64,000 nucleotides of DNA from Salvia splendens. Its lineage: Eukaryota; Streptophyta; Magnoliopsida; Lamiales; Lamiaceae. The stretch's first letter is position 1. Every line of letters starts with the position of its first letter. The stretch spans positions 9,372,902 through 9,436,901 of the forward strand of contig NC_056037.1 in assembly GCF_004379255.2 (NCBI RefSeq), given 5' to 3'. The notes under the pieces are model-generated. The model did not search any database and was not told the origin of the DNA. It saw nothing but the letters and a program-made list of their open reading frames with translations. Both the position numbers and the translations under genes were made by a program. Shown in pieces: positions 11,000-22,477 of the stretch.

Positions 11000-11632
11000 T
11001 ATCAAGTCTATTTGTCTATGAAAAATAATTGAACATGAATTTTAGAAAATTCGATAACTATACTTTATGTTCGGGACAAGAAATCGTTTTGGGGGAGAAA
11101 AATATATGTTATATTTTATAATTTTGAAAAGGGACATTCAGCGAATAATTTTACATGCATGCAAAATTCGAGTGAGGGCATTTGTCCCTCCTGCCAATAA
11201 CCTGGCTACATGTTGGCAGATGTTTTAATTTTATTTTTTTTATTGAAAACAAGTCGATATATTTGGAATATTTGAAAAAGGGAAATAAAGAGAGAGCAAG
11301 ATGTGTTTTAAAGCACTGTGGGTGTAGGATTTTAAACATAATAATTGCAGTATAAAGTGAGAAAATATTTTCTTTTAGCAATAGCAAGGAAAAAACGAGG
11401 ATGACTTTAGCTAAATTTAATCGACAATTGTGAAACATTAGTAAATTACGAATTCTTGAATTCGGCCACAAAAGGTTTTACTACCAAATCTTGTCCGGTA
11501 AGTATAAATATTATATACAGGCTAGAATAAATCTGAAGTTCAGGCCCATTTTATTATATTGTAGCCCAAACTATTGGTCCAGAAGTTCAAATTCAAATTC
11601 ACAATTTAGTTTCTAACTTCCTACGTATAAAA
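11000..11632. other. Intergenic DNA
   Basis: No supported gene. The 106-codon minus-strand frame at 11151-11471 has no recognisable domain. Confidence 0.45.
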
Positions 11633-12078
11633 GGGCAAACTGCCTTAAAAGTCACAAACTTTTTCATTTTCCGGTTTTTTTCCATGAACTAAAAAATTGG
11701 CGTATAATGTCATGAACTTTATCAGGTTGTTGGAATTTCCCATTTGACCCGACCCTAGAGTTTTCCGGTCGAAATCTTGCACACGTGGCAAGCCTGAAAT
11801 CTGGCGTGGAAAACGCTGGAAATTCATTAGCCCTAAAAGTCACAACCTTTTCCTGTTTTCCGGTTTTTCCCACGAACTTTTCGCATTCTCCCGTCGCGAT
11901 TTCTTCTCACGGGAATTCTGTCGTAATCCAATTTCAATTTTTTTAATTTCAAACAATCGATTTTTGGTCAATTTTGATTGAATGTGCGATTTTTTGATTT
12001 ATTCGAAATTAGTCAATTTTCTGGTTTGAATGTGTGGTTTCAATCTCAATTTTGTTTTTTTTAGAATAATCACTTTAG

Positions 12079-12665
12079 CTCCCAAATCTCGACCAATTCA
12101 ATGTATCTATCAACAAATTAAACGACTCCATTCCAAAATGCCTTGTAGGAAAATCAAAGGAATAACTTCTCGACTCTTCTCTTTGTGGGAAGCCTCTTGA
12201 CACCGTGTGCCCCAAAACTCTAGCTATTGCCACGAGTGGCGGCGGCAAAGGGAAGAAGAAACTCTCTAGCGGCGCCATTGCGGGAAATGCAATTGGATCT
12301 GTTTTAGGGAGGTTTCTCTTGCTGTTACTACTCCCTCCGTCCCAAGATAAGCGACTCGTATTCCTTTTTAGGATATCCCACTATAAGTGAGTCGTTTATC
12401 TTTTTAGCAAAAAATTCTCTCTTTTTAGCAAAAAATTCTCTCTCTTACTTTATTCTCCACCTACTTTATTCTCTCTTCATTCCTCTAATTTTCTCTCTCT
12501 CTTTCTCTCTCTCTCATACTTTACTATCCTCACTTAAACTATTTAAATATGAATTCCTTAAATCTCGTGCTAAAAAAAGTGCTTCACTTATCTTGGGACG
12601 AAGGGAGTATTATTTATCCTGTGTAGGAAGCAGAGCAGGAAGAAGTCGCGGTCAGTCGACATGGC
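12079..12665 (+). pseudogene. Captured LRR receptor-like kinase fragment (RLK902/RLK1-like)
   Basis: One frame reads LPNLDQFNVSINKLNDSIP (end of the last leucine-rich repeats), an in-frame TAA at 12163-12165, then SLCGKPLDTVCP, the Cys pair closing the ectodomain, KKKLSSGAIAGNAIGSVLG and a Leu-rich transmembrane start. After the Stowaway (12331-12607) the same frame resumes with LFILCRKQSRKKSRSVDMAA, the cytosolic juxtamembrane segment, until about 12665. This order is typical of the RLK1/RLK902 group of LRR-III kinases. The signal peptide, most repeats and the kinase domain are absent. The fragment is flanked by non-homologous MULE sequence. Confidence 0.82.
12331..12607. mobile_element. Stowaway MITE nested in the captured kinase fragment, 277 bp
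   Basis: The left end CTCCCTCCGTCCCAAGATAA and the right end TTATCTTGGGACGAAGGGAG are inverted repeats. TA lies at 12329-12330 and 12608-12609. Element plus one TA is 279 bp, so the kinase frame is preserved when it is removed. Confidence 0.92.
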
Positions 12666-13156
12666 GGCTTTAAAAAAAATAGGAAAGCTCCGCAGGCGTG
12701 CAGAAGCCCCTTTCCGCCATCGTGCTCATTGTCGTCGGCACCGATTTGAGAGTGAAGTGAAAGGAATTTGGGGATGAATTTAGGGTAAAAAATGGGGGTG
12801 AATTAGGCTAAATTTAGGGATTTTGTGGGCTAAAATACGAGTAAGCTTAATTTTAACACGTCAGTACACACTCATCACGCTCTCAGCAACCACGTTAGCT
12901 TAAAAGGACACGTCAGCATGATAATTTTTTAGTTCGTGGGAAACACCGAAAAATGTGAATAGTTTGTGACTTTTTGGGCAGTTTGACACGTCAACTTATA
13001 CACTCAACAGCCACGTCAACTTACTTTATGGCCGAAAAACCAGTTATGGGAAAACGGCAACCGAATGTAAAGTTCATGAGATTATACGCCAATTTTTTAG
13101 TTCGTGAGAAAAATCAGAAAAATGAAAAAGTTTGTGACTTTTAAGGCGGTTTGCCC

Positions 13157-16100
13157 TATATAAAAAGAGCTATATGTATATACAGGAGTTTGAATTGTTA
13201 GTCAATACACACCTTTTGTCATTATAGCTAATTTAATACATAAATTTTTAAAAATAAATGCAATCGAAAGGATTGTTTGATAAATTTTATTTTAGATTGT
13301 GGTACCCTTTACACATGAAATCATAGATTGGGAGTTGGGAGCGACATTTAATTCGTTGGAATTTAAACTATTCAAACAGATATATATCTGCTGGACTTGT
13401 AGTAATTCTTTTTTTTTTTTAGATTTTTAATTGGTATCTGAATCTAATTTTCACGAATAAGATTAATTCGATATATTTACTTACCGTAGCTTAATCTTTA
13501 AGATGAAGCGAAGAGTAGTTAATCGATTCTTGTATATGGAGATGGATATTTTTTGTTTGAAATTATGGATTAGTTAGTATGAAATCCATATTATTATTAT
13601 CGACCGCCCCATTATTTAACGCAGGTTCCATGATTTAAAAACTAAATTAAAATGTTGAAAATTTTGCTGATATAATCTAATGCCGAGCATGCCATTATAG
13701 CCTAGATGAAGGACCACTTAAAATAATTTTATTTGTGGAATCCTTTAAGAAATTGGGGCCTATATTTGACCATAATAATTGTCCAAAAAGAAATTAATGC
13801 TCTTACGTTGCCAAATTAGTTTTGTATTCAAAATTTTAGCAACAACATTAGTTTCCCATTTTTGTTCACTTTTTGTAGTATAATACTTTCTCATTATCAT
13901 AAAAAAAAGTTGACTTTCTTGATATGCGAATTTTTAACAACTTAACTAATTTGGTGGTGTAAACCAACTCAAACAATAATAGTTTACGTAGAAACTATGC
14001 ATTGTTTTATACTTTTAAAACATATTTATATCTTTAAACCTCGATGCATTTTTACTTGAAATTCAGAGAGCACCAAACACCACTAACCAGAGTCTGATTT
14101 GGCACTTAATTTGAGTAAAATATTAATTTTCAAACACTTAGTAGTATATATAATTATAGATACTATTAACTTTAATTAGTTTTTTTACAATCATTATTTT
14201 TAGGAAATTCTATGCATAGCTATGCATATCCTTAAATTGTTCTTATGGACTAATATATTATTAGTGATGTCTTTAGTTTTGCTCTTTTTAAATCAAGAAA
14301 CTGAAAATTATAAAATAAAATTGAAACAGGTAAGTACTAAATTTAAATATATAAGTACGGGACAAATGGCATATTATTAGATAATGTGCTATGCGTCGAT
14401 ATTGCCTTTGATTTATATTTAACAAATATATCAACATCAAAATTATGAAATGGGTTTCTTGATTAAATTAGTGACAATTTTGGTGGGAGGTGGACCCTTT
14501 ACTTTGAATGTTTGAACACCTTTTAGTCCATGAACAATATAGCCTTTTTCTTACACTTTCCTTCGCATTCTCTTTTTTCCCAAATGATACTTCATCAAAG
14601 TATAATCATTATGAATCACGGCCAACTATAAATATTGGATTATACCAAAGAAAATTCTGTATTTTTACACTTAATTTTGTTTCTCTTATTATTATTGTAT
14701 GATTTCATACTCTTTCGTTGATCTATAAAAAATAATCTTATTTTTCTATTTTCATCCATTCACCACATTTTCTTGTTCTATGTCCTACTTTATCTACTTT
14801 TTATTTTTTTTCTCTCGTATTTTAAAATCGGTGCATTAAAATCCACATCATTCATAAATAAGACTATTTTTTTAGATTGAGTACTAATATGTAATACAAT
14901 ATTAAATTCCAATAGACTAATGGATTGTTGATTGAATACGGTGTCGTTCGGTTGTTATGATTCATTATTTTATATTTATTCATATAGGATTAAGTTGTGA
15001 GATTCGATATCATGAACCAAACATGCAGAATATATTCAATCATGGGATATAATTTTTCAAATCAAGCGACCTCTTAATTGACTGAATTAGTAACAAAAGT
15101 AAGCTTCATAAAAATCGTTTCATATTTGATAATTGGTGTACTTAATTTATGATCCACGTGTAACATATACATCTAGAGGTGCGATACAAGCAATAGCATG
15201 AGATAAGATCTCTCCAAAGGTGAAGATTCCTTACTCTTTTGATAATAAAGCTTACGGATTTTTATATTGGATCCCATATCAAATGACAAATAGGAAACTG
15301 TTATGTACAAAATATTCGTCTAATTTAATTACAAAGTCCGTTTAATTAGGCGTAATTAGTACTACTATGTAAATGGGAGGTCGAATTGTCTGTATCGTGA
15401 TTAAAAAATTATGAATCTAAATTTTCAGTACATTTTTATAAAGTATTTGTAATATACCAAACAGTGAATTAATTTCGTCAAAGCTAGAAAAAGAAAATAG
15501 TTAGTGATACAAGTACAATTTGACATAAATATCTTTCATTCCATAAAAATATATGTACATTTTTTTGGGTCAATTCTATGAAAACGTACACTTTCTTTTC
15601 TGCACTTTACCATACTACAATTGCTGCACTAATATCCTTATTATCACAACTATGTACAATTACTTTTATGTATAAATATCTCTAAAATTAGATTCTTTTA
15701 ATAACTCACAATACAAACAATTATAATCACTTTATATAATGATATCCTAAAGATGAACATAAACTACATTCGAGCTCATTCAAATTTGATAGCAATTTGA
15801 TTAATTAAGCTATACTTGGTAGCCCCTATATATAGCTCCATGGTTTTATAGATTAAATGAATTGGGCATAAACAGCACATTCCGTTTGAGTTTGAAAACT
15901 TTTATAAGACAAATATTCCATTCCAAAAATTCTTGGCATTTCTAATAACGACAAACATGCAATAGTTAAGAGAGAAATAAAGAGAAGAGAGTGAATCCCA
16001 CTTTGAAATTTGAAATGAAGTATTCAAGGCATGCAGCAGGTGATGAATACAGAGTTGGAGACAAAATTCAATCCTTGAAACTAGAAAATACTCTCAAAGT

Positions 16101-18605
16101 CCAAGATCCTTAGTATAAAATATTTCCTAGGTTCAAAATATCCATGTAATATCAATATAGGAGTTTAGGTAAAAGACAAATAAAGAAACAAACATACCCT
16201 TGATGATAACAATTCACTTTTACTCAAGCCAACCAACTACGATACACACACAAGCATACACACTAGTTTTGCACCTTTTTGAGTTCCTACAAGTTCGTAT
16301 AGTCTGTATACACCACCACTCAATTTCACTACATTTGAAGTTAAATTACTGTTGTGAATTTGACATGGTAATATTACTTGTCAAAACTCTATGTACGGCA
16401 AGCACGTCATGATGTTGTGGACAATCTTTGTAAACTTTGAAATACAAAAAAATGTCCGGTAATAGATTTCAATAATTTTCGGTAAAAAACGAAATTATAG
16501 TTCATCTTGAAAATCATAACAATATTTACCTTTATGAAATAAAAATAGGTTTAATTAGAGAAAAAGTGGACATAGTAAGTTGAAGCCTATGGGGAGGGGC
16601 AAGAATATTCTGTAGTCGCCAAAGTTCAATAGCTAAACTCCAAAGATTAAATTGTAAAGAAAGACATCATTACATTATGATTAAGTGTTGGCAGGAAAAG
16701 TCAGCCCACAAGGAGACGACCACTCACACTCCAAAAAATTCACTGCCTTTGTCAGTTGCCCCTCTCTTAATTAAACATATTTTTAGTACTGTTTCTACTT
16801 TAATTAAATTAATCACCTTTAGTAAAATCTGATTCTGGGCCACCTTTTATCTCCAGTCAATGCATACTTTTCCCTTTTACCTATAAATGGTTTGAATTAC
16901 TATTCCAGTACTAATTTACACGCTACAACAATGACAAAGTCTTTCAAGAGCAAAATTAGAAAAAGAGTGCATGCAAGATTATGTTAGTGTACAAACTATA
17001 TTTCCTTCTCCATAGTTAATAGTGAACATTCACTTTGATTTAGTAAAAACAATTTGTACACCACCCTTGATGCGCAAAATTTGCCTCGAGAGTGCACGGA
17101 TGACCGATCTCTTTGTGCTTTCGTTTGTCGAATAACAACAATATTGTATCAATAATTATCCTTTATCCGCTTTTTATGAGAGTTCAGTAGAAATTTTCTT
17201 TGCTACTTGTATTTTAATCTAAAAGTTCTTAAAGATTTAGAAATAGGACAGTAGCTGTTGTGAAAAGTAAAATTAAAATTTATGTTATTGAGATACATTA
17301 CATGCTACAGTACAAATTTATGAATTAGGTAAAATTGCAATTCAAGAAATTAAGTCAAGGTATGTGGTGTGGAGATGAGAAAGTTAGAACTTGAATCCCA
17401 ACAGATCCTTTCGGAAAAAGATTGCTTTAATCAACTTTAGGAAAAGCACAAAAGGAAAGAAATAGGAAGAATCATTTCATCCAACACCAAGTCATTCTTG
17501 ATTCTACTCCTTCAACAAAGAGCTTTGGTCTCAACGAATGGTCTAGTGTGCAAACCCTTTTTTCTCTCAAATTCTGTTTAACGGCCGATTCAGATTTTTC
17601 ACTGCTATCTAAAATTTGTCTCACAGTTACTTATTTATCACTAGTGACAAAGCCAAGAATTTTATGTTGAGCCCAAAATACTGTTTACAATTGTGAGAGC
17701 TCACAATGAGATGATTATGAGAGAGAAATAATTAGAAAATTAGTGATGGAAAGGGGGTCGAGACTATCGATCAACACAAAAATTAGGGAGATTATACCTT
17801 TTCATATATGATTATTTTCTTGTCATTTACTTTGGAAGTCACTGTTGGTAGGTCAGGGTTATAATTTCAATTTTGTATTCGAATATTCATGAAATCAATT
17901 TGCATCTCATGTGTGCTTTCCCTTTTTAACTGGGCCATCTTTTTCTTGGTGATTTAAACTGCTAGTCAACGCGTTTTACTTTTAGTTGAAGATTATATAG
18001 ATTTTTTCGTATTATAATTCTTGGCTGGTTGAGTTGAAGAAAATGTAAAATTAAACATTTAGCTAGGCAATGGCTACTAAAATGTTCTTACTAGTTAGGC
18101 CTCTTTAATGTTCATTTTTAAAAAAATGAACACAAACTACATATTGAGACAAGAATTACTCGAATTTATGTTTGATTCCGTATAAATTCGAACAACTAGT
18201 AGTGTCTACTCAAACAGAAAAATATGGAAAACAATTATGGGATAATGATTCCAATCAGAAAGGTGTATTGTTCAACTTTTTCCTCATCATCATGTGTCAT
18301 CATAAACCTTTGGAGTCCCACCTCCCACTTTCATTTCAAGTATAAAATGTTACTACAAGATTATATTTTATTGTATCCCGAATGCAAGCTGTTAAAATAT
18401 TTGTATATCCGAGGTAGGAGAGAGATTGTCCATATGGCCCCCCTTTAGCTACTTAATGAGATTGAAAAACATGATAATTTGGCACTCATTACCTCCTTTT
18501 AATGCTTTGCTTAACACAAAACCTTCCATTACTCATCATCTTCACTCAAAACACATAGTAGTAGATATTTTCTCCCTTTCCAAAAAAAGGTCGTTGTAAG
18601 AGAAG
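13157..18605. other. Long intergenic region upstream of the IDD gene
   Basis: No gene recognised. It is AT-rich with short frames only. A weak MITE-like stretch lies at 14938-15078, with GTCGTTCGGTTGTTATGATT at its left end and a poorly matching right end. A possible degenerate Stowaway lies near 14710-14882. The last 1-2 kb presumably contain the IDD promoter, but no clear TATA box position could be assigned. Confidence 0.45.
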
Positions 18606-19200
18606 ATGACAGATAACGAATCCACCATTTCGAGTCAAAACCCATTAACAAGTGGATCCAGTCCCCCACCAAAGAAGAAGAGAAATCTGCCAGGCACCCC
18701 AGGTAATTAACAAAAATTCAATTTCTTTATGGGAATATTCTTGAATGGGAATACATGTATGTGTGCAGATCCTGAGGCGGAGGTGATAGCGCTGTCGCCA
18801 AAGACGCTGATGGCGACCAACAGATTCGTGTGCGAGGTATGCGGGAAGGGTTTCCAAAGGGATCAGAATCTGCAGCTGCACAGAAGAGGCCATAATCTGC
18901 CGTGGAAGCTGAAGCAGAGGTCGAGCAAGGAGGCCAGGAAGCGGGTGTATGTCTGCCCCGAGAAGGCCTGCGTCCACCACCACCCGTCCCGGGCCCTCGG
19001 AGACCTGACTGGGATCAAGAAGCACTTCTGCCGGAAGCACGGCGAGAAGAAGTGGAAGTGCGACAAGTGTGCCAAGCGCTACGCGGTGCAGTCTGATTGG
19101 AAGGCTCACGCCAAGACTTGTGGAACCAGGGAATATAAGTGTGATTGTGGCACCATTTTCTCAAGGTTTCTTTCTTTCCCTTTCCCTTTCCCTCTCTCCG

Positions 19201-19231
<31 letters not shown>

Positions 19232-21199
19232 GTGTGTGTGTGTGTGTGTTTGAGATTATAATTCATGTGGTATAGTAAGCCCTCAATAACTATATTTTGT
19301 GCTTTGACCTTAGATTAGAGCTTTCTAGACTATATTTGGAGTTGTACATCTCCAAAATTGGATAGGGTAGCCTAGTTCGGCCAAATCAACTGAGCATTTT
19401 TATTAGTTATAATGATAATGAGTTAATTAGAATGGATAGTACAGATGGTCTGCGTGCACAGGTAGCTCAGCTGGTGTTCAAGGAGGTAATTAAGTTTAAG
19501 GTCTTGGGTGATGGTTTTATTTCTAGTTTTCTGATTATTATCACAAAATAGATACCTTATCAAACTGTGCCTAAAAGTGCATCTACATTCATCATCACAA
19601 CTGAACTAATTAATCTCTGTCTTTCTCTTTCAGGAGAGACAGCTTCATCACCCACCGCGCATTTTGCGACGCATTAGCCCAAGAAACAGCAAGAGTCACA
19701 GCTGCAACACATGCGCCAAACCTCATCAACTATCATTTCCTAGGCATGCCCCAACACTTCCCCTCCATCTTCAAGCCCATCAACGACCAAACCCTCGATC
19801 CGATCCACGAACTCACTCACTCAACCCAAGACCACCATCCACCATTCGCCAACCCATCCTTCTCGAACCTTCCACCACCCACATTCTACAACCTAAATTG
19901 GGATATCACCCACACCTCACCAAATATCCCCAATCACAAAGAAGCAACCGTCTCATCATTGTTCAGCACTCATCAAAACCAAACCAGTAGCAACCACGAA
20001 GCCGAAGCTTCCGCAAGGATGTCTGCAACGGCTTTGTTACAGAAAGCTGCGCAAATCGGGGCGACCACGACCGATCCAGCGATGATCTATGCGGCACGGA
20101 TACGGATACGCGTATCAGTATCCGAAGGATACGGATACGCGGATACGGCTCTTTCCCAAACAACCCGATACGCGGATACGTTTTAACTATTTTTTTAATA
20201 AATAATAATAGTGCATAATAAATTACAAAATAGATATTCTAATGTTATTATACAAATAAAAATAATAAAATTACAAAATATTAAAAGCTAAAGTCAATTT
20301 CTTTTATGGTCGATTACACCACATCGATTTTTTGGTTATACTTATCCATATTACCAATAATATTGATCAAAATATTTATTTATAGTTACAAAATTAGACA
20401 AAGTTAATGGAGTAATAAATTGGCCCAAAAATGAGCCCCAAATATACTCCTTTTCCATCGTGACTACTTCTTGCCCAATTCATTCTCCCATTTCCAATTT
20501 TCTTCAATCCCTAGTTGAGGCAATAGCGGCGCCTCCCCCTTCTTCTTCTTCTTCTTCTTCTTCTTCTTCTTCTTCTTCTTCTTCTTCATATCCGATTAAC
20601 TGTCAATTTTGTTCCCAAATCGGATTGAAGTTCGTAAATTGAAAGTTGCGAAGTTCTTCGACAGAGATGGACGTTGATTTCGAAGAGGAGAACCTCAGAT
20701 CTTTGCAGATAGAGGAGGATGAAGGCCCAATACGGCCCAGCTCGCGGATACGCCGAAGGATACGTATCGAATCTGAGGTTTCCCGGCCCAATACGGCCCA
20801 GCTCGCGGATACGCCCAGGATACGTATCGACGGTGTATCCGTCGCGTATCGGTATCGGATACGTATCCGATACGTGATACGGCAACAGGGTGGCGTATCG
20901 GTGTTATATAGGCGATGATACTAGGGAGTTTTGGGGTGAAGTGCAACGACATTAATGGCTTGGATGGGAACAGGCTTTGCGGGTTGTACAGTACAAGCTC
21001 GGTGACGAGCGGCTTTGGGAGTGATGTGGAGAGCTCTGTGAATGAGAATTCGGCGATGAATGGGCAGTTGCAGATGTACAATTCTTCGAAACGACGTCGG
21101 GTGCAGAGCTATGAGGAGGAGGGAGGGGAGACGAGGGATTTTCTTGGAGTTGGGATCAATCCTATTTGCCACCCCTCTTCTATCAATGGGTGGATATAA
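18606..21199 (+). CDS. IDD: INDETERMINATE DOMAIN C2H2 zinc-finger transcription factor, last exon split by a transposon
   Basis: IDD proteins are plant nuclear transcription factors. Exons are 18606-18702, 18769-19165 and 19634 onward, all with GT-AG borders and matching phase. Exon 1 carries the nuclear signal [11 protein letters not shown]. Exon 2 encodes the ID domain: [19 protein letters not shown] (C2H2 finger 1), [18 protein letters not shown] (finger 2), [19 protein letters not shown] (CCHC finger 3) and the start of [11 protein letters not shown] (finger 4), finished in exon 3 by [11 protein letters not shown]. Exon 3 continues to [20 protein letters not shown], a conserved IDD motif. 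At 20087 an 825-bp element intervenes, and read-through stops at 20186. The C-terminal part, with ETRDFLGVG, resumes after the element at 20920 and ends at 21199. The frame matches exactly once the element and one copy of the duplicated site are disregarded. The allele is therefore expected to make a protein with intact DNA-binding domain but no TRDFLG motif, unless the element is spliced out. Confidence 0.93.
19202..19251. repeat. (TA)n and (TG)n microsatellites in IDD intron 2
   Basis: A TA run of about 26 bp is followed by a TG run of about 18 bp, preceded by CTTTCC repeats (19171-19195), just after the exon 2 donor. Confidence 0.9.
20087..20911. mobile_element. hAT-like non-autonomous element inside the IDD coding exon, 825 bp
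   Basis: A perfect 8-bp duplication GCGATGAT flanks it (20079-20086 and 20912-20919), the size expected for hAT elements. The ends CTATGCGGCACGGATACG and, in reverse, CTATATAACACCGATACG match at 12 of 18 positions. Both subterminal regions are packed with GGATACG/CGTATCC motifs, as is usual for transposase binding sites in hAT elements. The interior has a (CTT)n tract and a short leader-like segment with an ATG at 20666. There is also an internal duplication of about 55 bp around CCCAATACGGCCCAGCTCGC (near 20726 and 20789). No transposase is present. Confidence 0.85.
20541..20588. repeat. (CTT)n microsatellite inside the hAT-like element
   Basis: About 16 CTT/TTC units. The Ser-rich frame seen there comes from this repeat. 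Confidence 0.9.
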
Positions 21200-21538
21200 T
21201 TTTGTGGAATTTCACAAACAATAGTGGAGGGAAACACCTTTTTAACTCCATTATTGCTATCTTGATTAATTATGTTTATTAATTAATTGTTGTTGATTGT
21301 GGAAATAAAGAAAAGGTGTTACAAAAGGCAACATCAAGAAAGCGATTGTGTAACCATTAATTAGTGGAGTTCTATTTACAAAAGGTGTCACAATCCTAAA
21401 AGCAGCCACTACGTACTGCTATTCAAAAAGATACTAAAAATGGCTGACATTCTCGACACTTCTGTTTAACAACATGCGGTTAGTACCACTGCCGGTACTC
21501 GAATCTAATTATACATTTAATTCAGTTTGGAGCCGTTC
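21200..21538. other. 3' flank of the IDD gene
   Basis: AT-rich sequence after the IDD stop; presumably 3' UTR. AATAAAG near 21303 may serve as a polyadenylation signal. Nothing else seen. Confidence 0.4.
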
Positions 21539-22219
21539 GGTTTGCCCGATTTGCCCAAGATTCTATTTCATGATGCCTCAATCTACTGTTCGGTTGCCGA
21601 GACATAGATAATCTCGGCCCGTAAGGCCGGCTTCAAGCCCGTCGCAGCTGACATAGATAATCTCACATTGTAGTGTTCAGGTCCGATTATTTAATCGCAC
21701 CACATACCCTACGATTATTTCTATCTTACGCCTCTCTCTTCTATGTCTCACTTCCTCTCCCATCCTTTGCTCCACAGCCTCCACTTCCACCCCTCGTGAC
21801 TTTCACCCTCTCCATCACTCTTCATGATTTACCGAAGTTAGTTGATTTTCTGCAATTTTGTTGGAGAGATTGATTGATGCAGGTTTTTTAGATATGGTAA
21901 TTGTTATGATATCGCTTTTTTGTTAAATTTAGATTAGTGATTAATTTGGGGAGAATTTTGTTCATGAATACAAAATTTGGAGGAGCAGATTCGAAGAATT
22001 AATATGATGAGTTCATGAACAAAAATTGGGAATGAGGAGGAGATGGGTTGGTTGGGCCGTTGGGGGCGTTGGTGTGGGAATATTAGTGTTGTTATTAATA
22101 TTGTCAACCAAATATCAATATAAAATATAGTAATACTAATTTAGTCCAAGACAAAGCCCATCTTATCTTATCCTATATTGAATCTCATTATTATTTTATC
22201 TTTACAACCGAACGCCACC
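21539..22219. mobile_element. MITE-like element with GCCGTTCGGTT ends, 681 bp
   Basis: The left end GGAGCCGTTCGGTTTGCC and the right end, read in reverse as GGTGGCGTTCGGTTGTAA, are inverted repeats. Both sides continue with matching TTATCT/AGATAA motifs. TTT follows and precedes the ends, a possible 3-bp duplication. No coding capacity: the 66-codon frame at 21673 is pyrimidine-rich and unconserved. Confidence 0.55.
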
Positions 22220-22230
22220 TTTATATACTA

Positions 22231-22477
22231 CTCCATACATCCCGACTCCTAATTAGTTAGGCCACAAGTTTTAAAAAATTGTAAAGAAAAGTCAACTGAA
22301 TAAATTAGTAGAATATGAGTCTCACTTATATAGTATATTACTTTTATACTAAATGTGAGTGGAATATGTAAGTGAATGTGGGGCCTATTTACTATTTATA
22401 GTAAAAGTGAAATATGACTCTTAAGATAGGACAAATGAAAATGGAAAAACAGGACTCTTAAGTTGGGACGGAGGGAA
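22231..22477. mobile_element. Stowaway MITE
   Basis: The left end CTCCATACATCCCGACTCCT and the right end AGTTGGGACGGAGGGAA pair as decayed CTCCCTCCGTCCC inverted repeats. TA precedes the left end and AATAAT follows the right. Non-coding interior. Confidence 0.7.

Larger units (their letters stand above)
11633..13156. mobile_element. Pack-MULE with captured receptor-kinase fragment, 1524 bp
   Basis: The left end GGGCAAACTGCCTTAAAAGT and the right end, read in reverse as GGGCAAACCGCCTTAAAAGT, begin an inverted repeat that stays recognisable for roughly 100 bp (AAAGTTCATGA is found at 11712 in reverse and at 13070). The flanking 9-mers CGTATAAAA and TATATAAAA differ at two sites, consistent with an old 9-bp duplication. 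The interior holds a fragment of a host LRR receptor-kinase gene at 12079-12665, itself split by a Stowaway element. Gene capture by a MULE defines a Pack-MULE. Confidence 0.85.

Noticed and set aside
19460..19510. tRNA-like GGTAGCTCAGCTGGT in IDD intron 2
   Set aside because: Box A-like only; no box B or acceptor stem could be matched, so neither a tRNA gene nor a SINE can be supported.
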